Shown here: positions 12,224 to 21,942 of the stretch, piece by piece
Layout of the letters: the number at the start of each line of letters is the position of its first letter
Position numbering within the stretch: the first letter of the stretch is position 1
Assembly: GCF_038502225.1 (NCBI RefSeq)
Contig: NC_091300.1
Coordinates: 48,797,989-48,861,988, forward strand
Reading direction: 5' to 3'
Source of the DNA: Cherax quadricarinatus
Taxonomy: Eukaryota > Arthropoda > Malacostraca > Decapoda > Parastacidae
Length of the DNA stretch: 64,000 nt
Program-made: the position numbers and the translations under genes
Notes under the pieces: generated by a model
Database searches by the model: none
Told to the model about the DNA's origin: nothing
Seen by the model: only the letters and a program-made list of their open reading frames with translations

Positions 12224-12410
12224 GTTTCAACGGTCCGGCCGTATCCCACCGAGGCAGGGTGACCCAAAAAGAAAAACATAAGTTTCTCTTTTTAATTTTA
12301 GTAATGTATACAGGAGAAGGGGTTACTAGCCCTTTGCTCCCGGCTTTTTAGTCGTCTCTTACGACACGCATGGCTTACGGACGAAGAATTCTGCTCCACT
12401 TCCACATGGA
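12224..12410 (-). mobile_element. LINE-X-derived short composite element (5' UTR joined to 3' terminus)
   Basis: Read on the minus strand, the first part matches the LINE-X 5' UTR found upstream of the intact copy (GCGTGTCGTATGAG-like and GGGCTAGTAACCCCTTCTCC). It then jumps directly to the last 45 bases of the LINE-X 3' UTR (CACCCTGCCTCGGTGGGA). Everything between, about 3 kb, is absent. Length is about 190 bp and TA dinucleotides flank it. It looks like an internally deleted, non-autonomous derivative that could use the LINE-X machinery. Confidence 0.6.
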
Positions 12411-12423
12411 ATATATATATATG

Positions 12424-14128
12424 AAAGAGGGGAAGGTACCTAGGGATTGGCCGGGAGCGTGTATAGTCCCTTTATATAAGGGAAGGGGGACATAAGAGGT
12501 TGTAAAAATTATAGATGAATAAGTTTACTGAGTATACCAGAAAAAGTGTACGGTAGGGTTATTACTGAAAGAATTAGAGGCAAGAGAGAATGTAGAATTG
12601 CGGATGAGCAAGAAGGTTTCAGAGTGGGTAGGGGATGTGTCGATCAAGTGTTTACATTGAAGCATATATGTGAGCAGTATTTAGATAAAAGTAGGGAAGT
12701 TTTTATTGCATTTATGGATTTAGAAAAGGGATATGATAGAGTGGATAGGAGAGCAATGTGGCAGATGTTACAAGTATATGGAATAGGTGGTAAGTTACTA
12801 AATGCTGTAAAGAGTTTTTATGAGGATAGTGAGGCTCAGGTTAGGGTGTGTAGAAGAGAGGGAGACAATTTCCAGGTAAAAGTAGGTCTTAGAAAGGGAT
12901 GTGTAATGTCACCATGGTTGTTTAATATATTTATAGATGGGGTTGTAAAAGAAGTAAATGCTAGGTGTTCGGGAGAGGGGTGGGATTAAATTATGGGGAA
13001 TTAAATACAAAATGGGAAGTGACACAGTTACTTTTTGCTGATGATACTGTGCTTATGGGAGATTCTAAAGAAAAATTGCAAAGGTTAGTGGACGAATTTG
13101 GGAAAGTGTGTAAAGGTAGAAAGTTGAAAGTGAACAGAGAAAAGAGTAAGGTGATGAGAGTATCAAATGATTTAGATAAAGAGAAATTGGATATCAAATT
13201 GGGGAGGAGGAGTATGGAAGAAGTGAATGTTTTCAGAAATTTGGGAGTTGACGTGTCAGCGGATAGATTTATGAAGGATGAGGTTAATCATAGAATTGAT
13301 GAAGGAAAAAAGGTGAGTGGTGCATTGAGGTATATGTGGAGGCAAAAAATTTTATCTATGGAGGCAAAGAAGGGAATGTGTGAAAGTAGAGTAGTACCAA
13401 CACTCTTGTATGGGTGTGAAGCTTGAGTTGTAAATGCTGCAGCAAGGATGCAGTTGGAGGCAGTGGAGATGTCCTGTCTAAGAGCAATGTGTGGTGTAAA
13501 TATTATGCAGAAAATTCGGAGTGTGGAAATTAGGAGAAGGTGTAGAGTTAACAAAAGTATTAGTCAGAGGGCTGAAGAGGGTTTGTTGAGGTGGTTTGGT
13601 CATTTAGAGAGAATGGATCAATGTAGAATGACATGGAGAGCGTATAAATCTGTAGGGAAAGGAAGGCGGGGTAGGGGTCGTCCTCGAAAAGGTTGGAGGG
13701 AGGGGGTAAAAGAGGTGTTGTGGGCGAGGGGTTTGGACTTCCAGGAAGCGTGCATGAGCGTGTTAGATAGGAGTGAATGGAGACAAATGGTATCTGGGAC
13801 CTGACGAACTGTTGGAGTGTGAGCAGGGTAATATTTAGTAAAGGGATTCAGGGAAACCGGTTATTTTATATAACCGGACTTGAGTCCTGGAAATGGGAAG
13901 TACAATGCCTGCACTCTAAAGGAGGGGTTTGGGATATTGGCAGTTTGGAGAGATATATTGTGTATTTTCAAACGTATATACTTCTAAACTGTTGTATTCT
14001 GGGCTCCTCTGCAGAAACAATGATTATGTGTGAGGTGAAAGTGTTGAATTATGAAAGTATTTTCTTTTTTGGGATTTTCTTTCTCTTTGGGTCACTCTGT
14101 CTCGGTGGGAGACGGCCGATTTTTTTTG

Positions 14129-14129
<1 letters not shown>
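12424..14129 (+). mobile_element. LINE-X copy 3: 5'-truncated, broken
   Basis: Begins in the RT finger region (EGKVPRDW equivalent) and ends in the 3' UTR and a (TA)n tract. The reading frame is kept from 12546 to about 12965, then shifts. The second piece holds LLFADDTVLMG and ends at a TGA at 13426, and the third piece (13448-13804) holds the C-terminal RWFGHLERM and GRRGRGRPRKG. The C-terminal end VSGT differs from the FNT end of other copies, and the 3' UTR contains extra sequence, so this is a separate subfamily. Confidence 0.85.

Positions 14130-14197
<68 letters not shown>
14130..14197. repeat. (TA)n tract shared by LINE-X copy 3 and LINE-R copy r2
   Basis: Two elements in opposite orientation share this one tract as their 3' tail. 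Confidence 0.97.
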
Positions 14198-14200
<3 letters not shown>

Positions 14201-14486
14201 ATGGGGTCCACCTCTGGTGTAAATTGTGGGACCCATAGCCTCGGAGAAGTGGATAAAAAGCCGTTTAAATATTCCACTTCCACTACCACCCCATCTTTTC
14301 ATATTTATTTTCTTTTACTAATAGGAATATTTTATTATATAATATGGTACAGAAGATTTAAGAGATACATTATTGATATAAAGGTGGCATTTACGGTACA
14401 TGTTGTTACGTGTGTATCACCGGTTATAAGGCGAAAATCTCATCCAGCTCCTCAGAGCTGGAGCGTGTTCCCAAAATACAGCATTC

Positions 14487-14487
<1 letters not shown>
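14198..14487 (-). mobile_element. LINE-R 3'-end fragment, copy r2
   Basis: Minus-strand 3' UTR starting after (TA)n with GGATGGGGTCCACCTC on the plus strand. The remainder is closely similar to r1. It contains only the C-terminal tail of the coding region and the 3' UTR. Confidence 0.65.
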
Positions 14488-14536
<49 letters not shown>

Positions 14537-14541
14537 GTATA

Positions 14542-14612
<71 letters not shown>
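14488..14612. repeat. (TA)n with periodic TATATG variants
   Basis: Imperfect TA with ATGTATAT interruptions about every 20 bp at the left, pure TA at the right. Confidence 0.95.
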
Positions 14613-14616
<4 letters not shown>

Positions 14617-14755
14617 CACACTGGCCGATTCCCACCAAGGCAGGGTGGCCCGAAAAAGAAAAACTTTCACCATCATTCACTCCATAAATGTCTTGCCAGA
14701 AGGGTGCTTTACACTACAGTTTTTAAACTGCAACATTAACACCCTTCCTTCAGGG
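14613..14755 (-). mobile_element. LINE-X 3'-UTR fragment (copy 5)
   Basis: Minus-strand terminal 3' UTR only: the complement of GGCCGATTCCCACCAAGGC, then GAAAAACTTTCACC, then the GTGCTTTACACTACAG part. It stops abruptly where the inverted duplication begins. Confidence 0.8.
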
Positions 14756-14759
14756 GTGC

Positions 14760-14816
14760 CCACGAACAAGTGGTATTGATCAATAACAGCACTTGATCAA
14801 TACCACTTGTTCGTGG
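14760..14816. repeat. Perfect 24-bp inverted repeat, 9-nt loop
   Basis: Arms 14760-14783 and 14793-14816 are exact reverse complements (left arm begins CCACGAACAAGTGG), separated by TAACAGCAC. It sits exactly at the end of the LINE-X fragment. Confidence 0.95.
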
Positions 14817-14939
14817 TTACAATAATATAAAATACAGCTCGTTGAACTAGTACACCAAACAGGGACTAGAATAAAATTAGCCTAGAGTCACCGACACCAC
14901 CGTATGTCCTTGGGTAGCGAGTACAACATCCAGTTCCGC

Positions 14940-15067
14940 TGCTGGACGCGCTACTCTTAAGGATTGTTTGATCCCGTGGGTAAAGGCGTCATGAGTTTTC
15001 ACCCACCATGAGGCAGGCCAAAGCAGCATGGGTTCGAGTCCTTGGCTAGTCGCAGTGTTGTTATTGA
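14940..15067 (+). mobile_element. Putative tRNA-derived SINE
   Basis: Contains GGTTCGAGTCC (15031-15041), an exact match to the tRNA-type B box, then a short region ending GTTGTTATTGA that runs into (TA)n as a tail. An A-box is less clear; GGGTAAAGGCG about 65 bp upstream is a possible candidate. It does not fold as an obvious functional tRNA, so a SINE is more likely than a tRNA gene. The left limit is uncertain; 14817-14939 holds nothing recognisable. Confidence 0.45.
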
Positions 15068-15079
15068 TATATATATATA

Positions 15080-15133
<54 letters not shown>
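15068..15133. repeat. (TA)n tract
   Basis: TA with one CTATAT interruption, between the SINE tail and TIR element b. Confidence 0.96.
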
Positions 15134-15137
<4 letters not shown>

Positions 15138-15519
15138 ATGCCGAATAGGCAGAATTTGCTATCTTGGCTTAAATAGCAACGTTCATCTTGCCATATAGGA
15201 CAAGTGAAAATTTGTGTATGCAATAATTTCGCCAAAATCATTCTGAAGCTAAAGAAAAAAATATGTTTCACTGTGTTTGTTTAGTATTAAATTACTGTCA
15301 ACAAATCTAAAATATATTTGGTTGGGTTAGGCTAAAATAAATTGATCTTTTTATAATAAGGTTAGGTAAGTTTTCTAAGATTCTCTTGATGCAAAATTAA
15401 AAATTTTCACATTAACATTAATGAATAAAATATATCTTTAAACGTATATTAGAAAATTTTAGAAAGGACTTAATTTTAAATGAGCTCTTGCTAATTGACC
15501 AGTTTTACATATTCGGCAC

Positions 15520-15523
<4 letters not shown>
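15134..15523 (+). mobile_element. MITE-like TIR element, copy b
   Basis: 390 bp, same orientation and content as copy a, with TGTCATGCCGAATA at the left (one change in the TIR) and the intact TIR at the right. Non-coding. Confidence 0.75.

Positions 15524-15587
<64 letters not shown>
15524..15587. repeat. (TA)n tract
   Basis: Separates TIR element b from the truncated 5' end of LINE-X copy 4. Confidence 0.97.
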
Positions 15588-17095
<1,508 letters not shown>

Positions 17096-17161
17096 GATGA
17101 ATGGTTTTGAAAACCGACAAGTTGAAGAATTGAGACACTTATGCAACATATGGGAATCTTT

Positions 17162-17204
17162 ATTGAAGAAACGTTTCGCCACACAGTGGCTTCATCAGTC
17201 CAAT
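17162..17204 (-). ncRNA. Hammerhead ribozyme 1 (Penelope pseudo-LTR, U1)
   Basis: Minus strand, in order: stem I strand ATTGGA, core CTGATGA, one A, stem II GCCAC-TGT-GTGGC, core GAAA, CGTTTC (minimal palindromic stem III and cleavage triplet ending UUC), stem I strand TTCAAT. Stem I pairs over 6 bp with one G-U. All core nucleotides expected for catalysis are present. The short self-complementary stem III suggests it works best as a dimer, as known for Penelope hammerheads. Confidence 0.85.
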
Positions 17205-17331
17205 ACAAAGTAGAAATGGGTAAGGAGAGGAGAAGTTTGAGGTAATCAGTCCTTCAACCTGGAATCGATATGTTCAGTCCATCACTCTTGTAGGAAGTGC
17301 AGCATAGGGCCGGAGAGGTGGCTTATATACT

Positions 17332-17339
17332 GCAGTCAG
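17332..17339 (-). promoter_or_regulatory. TATA-box-like element, pseudo-LTR U1
   Basis: TATATAAG on the minus strand, about 128 bp upstream of ribozyme 1; conserved in the inverted copy. Confidence 0.45.
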
Positions 17340-17383
17340 ATGAGTTGAAGCAGGAGTAGGCGGGATCACAGTGGGACCTGGGA

Positions 17384-17411
17384 CCACTGTGTGGCGAAAC
17401 GTTTCTTCAAT
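17384..17411 (+). ncRNA. Truncated hammerhead (Penelope pseudo-LTR, U2)
   Basis: Keeps most of stem II, GAAA, CGTTTC and the stem I 3' strand TTCAAT but lacks CTGATGA and the 5' strand of stem I, so it cannot cleave. It marks where the U2 copy was truncated. Confidence 0.75.
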
Positions 17412-17620
17412 AAAGATTCCCATGTGTTGCATAAGTGTCTCAATTCTTCAACTTGTCGGTTTTCAAAGCCCTTCATCACATCTGTCAGACACTGCAACGT
17501 CATGGGATCTTGGTACAAAGACTTCAACGCTTGCCCAACCGTTGGACGACGATCTACTTACACTAGTGGCAGGTCCCACTGTGATCCCGCCGCCTCCTGC
17601 TTCAACTCATCTGACTGCAG

Positions 17621-17628
17621 TATATAAG
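17621..17628 (+). promoter_or_regulatory. TATA-box-like element, pseudo-LTR U3
   Basis: TATATAAG, 123 bp between its end and ribozyme 2. A transcript starting about 30 bp downstream would carry the ribozyme near its 5' end. Confidence 0.45.
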
Positions 17629-17750
17629 CCACCTCTCTGGCCCTATGCTGCACTTCCTACAAGAGTGATGGACTGAACATATCGATTCCAGGTTGAGGGA
17701 CTGATTACCTCAAACTTCTTCTCTCCTTACCCTACCCATTTCTACTTTGT

Positions 17751-17793
17751 ACTGGACTGATGAAGCCACTGTGTGGCGAAACGTTTCTTCAGT
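17751..17793 (+). ncRNA. Hammerhead ribozyme 2 (Penelope pseudo-LTR, U3)
   Basis: Stem I strand ACTGGA (17751-17756), CTGATGA (17757-17763), stem II GCCAC-TGT-GTGGC (17765-17777), GAAA (17778-17781), CGTTTC (17782-17787), stem I strand TTCAGT (17788-17793). Compared with ribozyme 1, the second pair of stem I is C-G instead of U-A, a compensatory change that keeps pairing. Confidence 0.87.
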
Positions 17794-17828
17794 AAAGATT
17801 CCCATGACTTGCATAAGTGTCTCAATTC

Positions 17829-17832
<4 letters not shown>

Positions 17833-17918
<86 letters not shown>

Positions 17919-17929
17919 AATTTTATTTT
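17833..17929. repeat. (TA)n tract and short AT-rich junction
   Basis: TA to about 17917, then TTTTATTTTTTT, between the pseudo-LTR cluster and a LINE-X fragment. Confidence 0.95.
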
Positions 17930-18203
17930 TTTAACACATCGGCTGATTCCCACCAAGGCAGGGTGGACCGAAAAAGAAAAACTTTCATCATCATTCACTC
18001 CATTACTGTCATGCCAGAAGGGTGCTTTACACTACAGTTATATAACTGCAACAACAACACCTTTCCTTCAGAGTGCAGACACTGTACTTCCCATCTCCAG
18101 GAGTCAAGTCCGGCCTGCCGGTTTCCCTGAATCCCTTCATAAATGTTACCTTGATCACACTCCAACAGCAGGTCAAGTATTAAAAACCATTTGTCTCCAT
18201 TCC
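17930..18203 (-). mobile_element. LINE-X 3'-UTR fragment (copy 6)
   Basis: Minus strand from just before the stop codon (the complement of AAAACCATTTGTCTCCATTC) to the 3' terminus. Extreme 5' truncation. A few bases of TA separate it from the poly(T). Confidence 0.85.
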
Positions 18204-18212
18204 GTATATATA

Positions 18213-18218
<6 letters not shown>

Positions 18219-18273
<55 letters not shown>
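18219..18273. repeat. Poly(T)55, the poly(A) tail of LINE-X copy 7
   Basis: An uninterrupted T run on the plus strand, directly at the 3' end of the full-length minus-strand LINE-X. The other copies end in (TA)n instead. Confidence 0.9.
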
Positions 18274-18275
<2 letters not shown>

Positions 18276-21200
18276 TATCACACCGGCCGATTCCCACCAA
18301 GGCAGGGTGGCCCGAAAAAGAAAAACTTTCACCATCATTCACTCCATCACTGTCTTGCCAGAAGGGTGCTTTACACTACAGTTTTTAAACTGCAACATTA
18401 ACACCCCTCCTTCAGAGTGCAGGCACTGTACTTCCCATCTCCAGGACTCAAGTCCGGCCTGCCGGTTTCCCTGAATCCCTTCATAAATGTTACTTTGCTC
18501 ACACTCCAACAGCACGTCAAGTATTAAAAACCATTTGTCTCCATTCACTCCTATCAAACACGCTCACGCATGCCTGCTGGAAGTCCAAGCCCCTCGCACA
18601 CAAAACCTCCTTTACCCCCTCCCTCCAACCCTTCCTAGGCCGACCCCTACCCCGCCTTCCTTCCACTACAGACTGATACACTCTTGAAGTCATTCTGTTT
18701 CGCTCCATTCTCTCTACATGTCCGAACCACCTCAACAACCCTTCCTCAGCCCTCTGGACAACAGTTTTGGTAATCCCGCACCTCCTCCTAACTTCCAAAC
18801 TACGAATTCTCTGCATTATATTCACACCACACATTGCCCTCAGACATGACATCTCCACTGCCTCCAGCCTTCTCCTCGCTGCAACATTCATCACCCACGC
18901 TTCACACCCATATAAGAGCGTTGGTAAAACTATACTCTCATACATTCCCCTCTTTGCCTCCAAGGACAAAGTTCTTTGTCTCCACAGACTCCTAAGTGCA
19001 CCACTCACTCTTTTTCCCTCATCAATTCTATGATTCACCTCATCTTTCATAGACCCATCCGCTGACACGTCCACTCCCAAATATCTGAATACGTTCACCT
19101 CCTCCATACTCTCTCCCTCCAATCTGATATTCAATCTTTCATCACCTAATCTTTTTGTTATCCTCATAACCTTACTCTTTCCTGTATTCACCTTTAATTT
19201 TCTTCTTTTGCACACCCTACCAAATTCATCCACCAATCTCTGCAACTTCTCTTCAGAATCTCCCAAGAGCACAGTGTCATCAGCAAAGAGCAGCTGTGAC
19301 AACTCCCACTTTGTGTGTGATTCTTTATCTTTTAACTCCACGCCTCTTGCCAAGACCCTCGCATTTACTTCTCTTACAACCCCATCTATAAATATATTAA
19401 ACAACCACGGTGACATCACACATCCTTGTCTAAGGCCTACTTTTACTGGGAAAAAATTTCCCTCTTTCCTACATACTCTAACTTGAGCCTCACTATCCTC
19501 GTAAAAACTCTTCACTGCTTTCAGTAACCTACCTCCTACACCATACACTTGCAACATCTGCCACATTGCCCCCCTATCCACCCTGTCATACGCCTTTTCC
19601 AAATCCATAAATGCCACAAAGACCTCTTTAGCCTTATCTAAATACTGTTCACTTATATGTTTCACTGTAAACACCTGGTCCACACACCCCCTACCTTTCC
19701 TAAAGCCTCCTTGTTCATCTGCTATCCTATTCTCCGTCTTACTCTTAATTCTTTCAATTATAACTCTACCATACACTTTACCAGGTACACTCAACAGACT
19801 TATCCCCCTATAATTTTTGCACTCTCTTTTATCCCCTTTGCCTTTATACAAAGGAACTATGCATGCTCTCTGCCAATCCCTAGGTACCTTACCCTCTTCC
19901 ATACATTTATTAAATAATTGCACCAACCACTCCAAAACTATATCCCCACCTGCTTTTAACATTTCTATCTTTATCCCATCAATCCCGGCTGCCTTACCCC
20001 CTTTCATTTTACCTACTGCCTCACGAACTTCCCCCACACTCACAACTGGCTCTTCCTCACTCCTACAAGATGTTATTCCTCCTTGCCCTATACACGAAAT
20101 CACAGCTTCCCTATCTTCATCAACATTTAACAATTCCTCAAAATATTCCTTCCATCTTCCCAATACCTCTAACTCTCCATTTAATAACTCTCCTCTCCTA
20201 TTTTTAACTGACAAATCCATTTGTTCTCTAGGCTTTCTTAACTTGTTAATCTCACTCCAAAACTTTTTCTTATTTTCAACAAAATTTGTTGATAACATCT
20301 CACCCACTCTCTCATTTGCTCTCTTTTTACATTGCTTCACCACTCTCTTAACTTCTCTCTTTTTCTCCATATACTCTTCCCTCCTTGCATCACTTCTACT
20401 TTGTAAAAACTTCTCATATGCTAACTTTTTCTCCCTTACTACTCTCTTTACATCATCATTCCACCAATCGCTCCTCTTCCCTCCTGCACCCACTTTCCTG
20501 TAACCACAAACTTCTGCTGAACACTCTAACACTACATTTTTAAACCTACCCCATACCTCTTCGACCCCATTGCCTATGCTCTCATTAGCCCATCTATCCT
20601 CCAATAGCTGTTTATATCTTACCCTAACTGCCTCCTCTTTTAGTTTATAAACCTTCACCTCTCTCTTCCCTGATGCTTCTATTCTCCTTGTATCCCATCT
20701 ACCTTTTACTCTCAGTGTAGCTACAACTAGAAAGTGATCTGATATATCTGTGGCCCCTCTATAAACATGTACATCCTGAAGTCTACTCAACAGTCTTTTA
20801 TCTACCAATACATAATCCAACAAACTACTGTCATTTCGCCCTACATCATATCGTGTATACTTATTTATCCTCTTTTTCTTAAAATATGTATTACCTATAA
20901 CTAAACCCCTTTCTATACAAAGTTCAATCAAAGGGCTCCCATTATCATTTACACCTGGCACCCCAAACTTACCTACCACACCCTCTCTAAAAGTTTCTCC
21001 TACTTTAGCATTCAAGTCCCCTACCACAATTACTCTCTCACTTGGTTCAAAGGCTCCTATACATTCACTTAACATCTCCCAAAATCTCTCTCTCTCCTCT
21101 GCATTCCTCTCTTCTCCAGGTGCATACACGCTTATTATGACCCACTTCTCACATCCAACCTTTACTTTAATCCACATAATTCTTGAATTTACACATTCAT

Positions 21201-21852
21201 ATTCTCTTTTCTCCTTCCATAACTGATCATTTAACATTACTGCTACCCCTTCCTTTGCTCTAACTCTCTCAGATACTCCAGATTTAATCCCATTTATTTC
21301 CCCCCACTGAAACTCTCCTACCCCCTTCAGCTTTGTTTCGCTTAGGGCCAGGACATCCAACTTCTTTTCATTCATAACATCAGCAATCATCTGTTTCTTG
21401 TCATCCGCACTACATCCACGCACATTTAAGCAACCCAGTTTTATAAAGTTTTTCTTCTTCTCTTTTTTAGTAATTGTATACAGGAGAAGGGGTTACTAGC
21501 CCATTGCTCCCGGCATTTTAGTCGCCTCATACGACACGCATGGCTTACGGAGGAAAGATTCTTTTCCACTTCCCCATGGACAATAGAAGAAATAAAAAAG
21601 AACAAGAGCTATTTAGAAAAAGGAGAAAAACCTAGATGTATGTATATATATATATGCATGTGCGTGTCTGTGAAGTGTGACCAAAGTGTAAGTAGGAGTA
21701 GCAAGATATCCCTGTTATCTTAGCGTGTTTATGAGACAGAAAAAGAAACCAGCAATCCTACCATCATGCAAAACAATTACAGGTTTTTGTTTCACAGTCA
21801 TCTGGCAGGACGGTAGTACTTCCCTGGGTGGTTGCTGTCTACCAACCTACTA

Positions 21853-21854
<2 letters not shown>
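18274..21854 (-). mobile_element. LINE-X copy 7: full-length or nearly so, intact ORF2
   Basis: About 3.58 kb plus poly(A): 5' UTR (about 21496-21854), one long ORF, 240-bp 3' UTR and poly(A)55. The 5' end abuts a (TA)n tract. The 5' UTR carries the GGGCTAGTAACCCC segment also found in the short composite at 12.2 kb. It is the reference for the family, and copy 2 is almost identical to it, so this lineage was active recently. No separate ORF1 is visible. Confidence 0.85.
18517..21423 (-). CDS. LINE-X ORF2: APE endonuclease plus reverse transcriptase, intact
   Basis: 968 codons from a GTG with no stop. Residues 1-230 are an apurinic-type endonuclease: LALSETKLKG (catalytic Glu), SVYAPGEER, VVGDLNAKVGE, SLLDYVLVDKR and ATDISDHFLVV (catalytic Asp-His). 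A basic linker (to about 400) precedes the RT: KNYRGISLLSVPGKVYGRV, DEQGGFRKGRGCVDQVF, FVAFMDLEKAYDRVD, GLRQGCVMSPWLFNIFIDG, LFADDTVLLG. The C-terminus has RWFGHVERM and basic GRGRPRKGWREG. The frame is open upstream to a TAA at 21493-21495 with conserved codons IKLGCLNVRG, and no in-frame ATG occurs before MIADVMNEKK, so the true start is unclear. It makes the nick and cDNA during target-primed reverse transcription. The clade is not certain; RTE-related is my best guess. Confidence 0.88.
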   Translation of the reverse strand: MRGCSADDKKQMIADVMNEKKLDVLALSETKLKGVGEFQWGEINGIKSGVSERVRAKEGVAVMLNDQLWKEKREYECVNSRIMWIKVKVGCEKWVIISVYAPGEERNAEERERFWEMLSECIGAFEPSERVIVVGDLNAKVGETFREGVVGKFGVPGVNDNGSPLIELCIERGLVIGNTYFKKKRINKYTRYDVGRNDSSLLDYVLVDKRLLSRLQDVHVYRGATDISDHFLVVATLRVKGRWDTRRIEASGKREVKVYKLKEEAVRVRYKQLLEDRWANESIGNGVEEVWGRFKNVVLECSAEVCGYRKVGAGGKRSDWWNDDVKRVVREKKLAYEKFLQSRSDARREEYMEKKREVKRVVKQCKKRANERVGEMLSTNFVENKKKFWSEINKLRKPREQMDLSVKNRRGELLNGELEVLGRWKEYFEELLNVDEDREAVISCIGQGGITSCRSEEEPVVSVGEVREAVGKMKGGKAAGIDGIKIEMLKAGGDIVLEWLVQLFNKCMEEGKVPRDWQRACIVPLYKGKGDKRECKNYRGISLLSVPGKVYGRVIIERIKSKTENRIADEQGGFRKGRGCVDQVFTVKHISEQYLDKAKEVFVAFMDLEKAYDRVDRGAMWQMLQVYGVGGRLLKAVKSFYEDSEAQVRVCRKEGNFFPVKVGLRQGCVMSPWLFNIFIDGVVREVNARVLARGVELKDKESHTKWELSQLLFADDTVLLGDSEEKLQRLVDEFGRVCKRRKLKVNTGKSKVMRITKRLGDERLNIRLEGESMEEVNVFRYLGVDVSADGSMKDEVNHRIDEGKRVSGALRSLWRQRTLSLEAKRGMYESIVLPTLLYGCEAWVMNVAARRRLEAVEMSCLRAMCGVNIMQRIRSLEVRRRCGITKTVVQRAEEGLLRWFGHVERMERNRMTSRVYQSVVEGRRGRGRPRKGWREGVKEVLCARGLDFQQACVSVFDRSEWRQMVFNT

Positions 21855-21936
<82 letters not shown>
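21855..21936. repeat. (TA)n tract between LINE-X copy 7 and LINE-R r3
   Basis: Lies at the 5' end of one element and is the 3' tail of the other. Confidence 0.97.

Positions 21937-21942
<6 letters not shown>

Noticed and set aside
15031..15041. Functional tRNA gene at the B box
   Set aside because: No convincing cloverleaf or A box at the proper distance, and the unit ends in a (TA)n tail like a SINE.
18517..21423. Host endonuclease-reverse transcriptase gene
   Set aside because: Flanked by LINE 5' and 3' UTRs and a poly(A) tail, with six other copies in the window.
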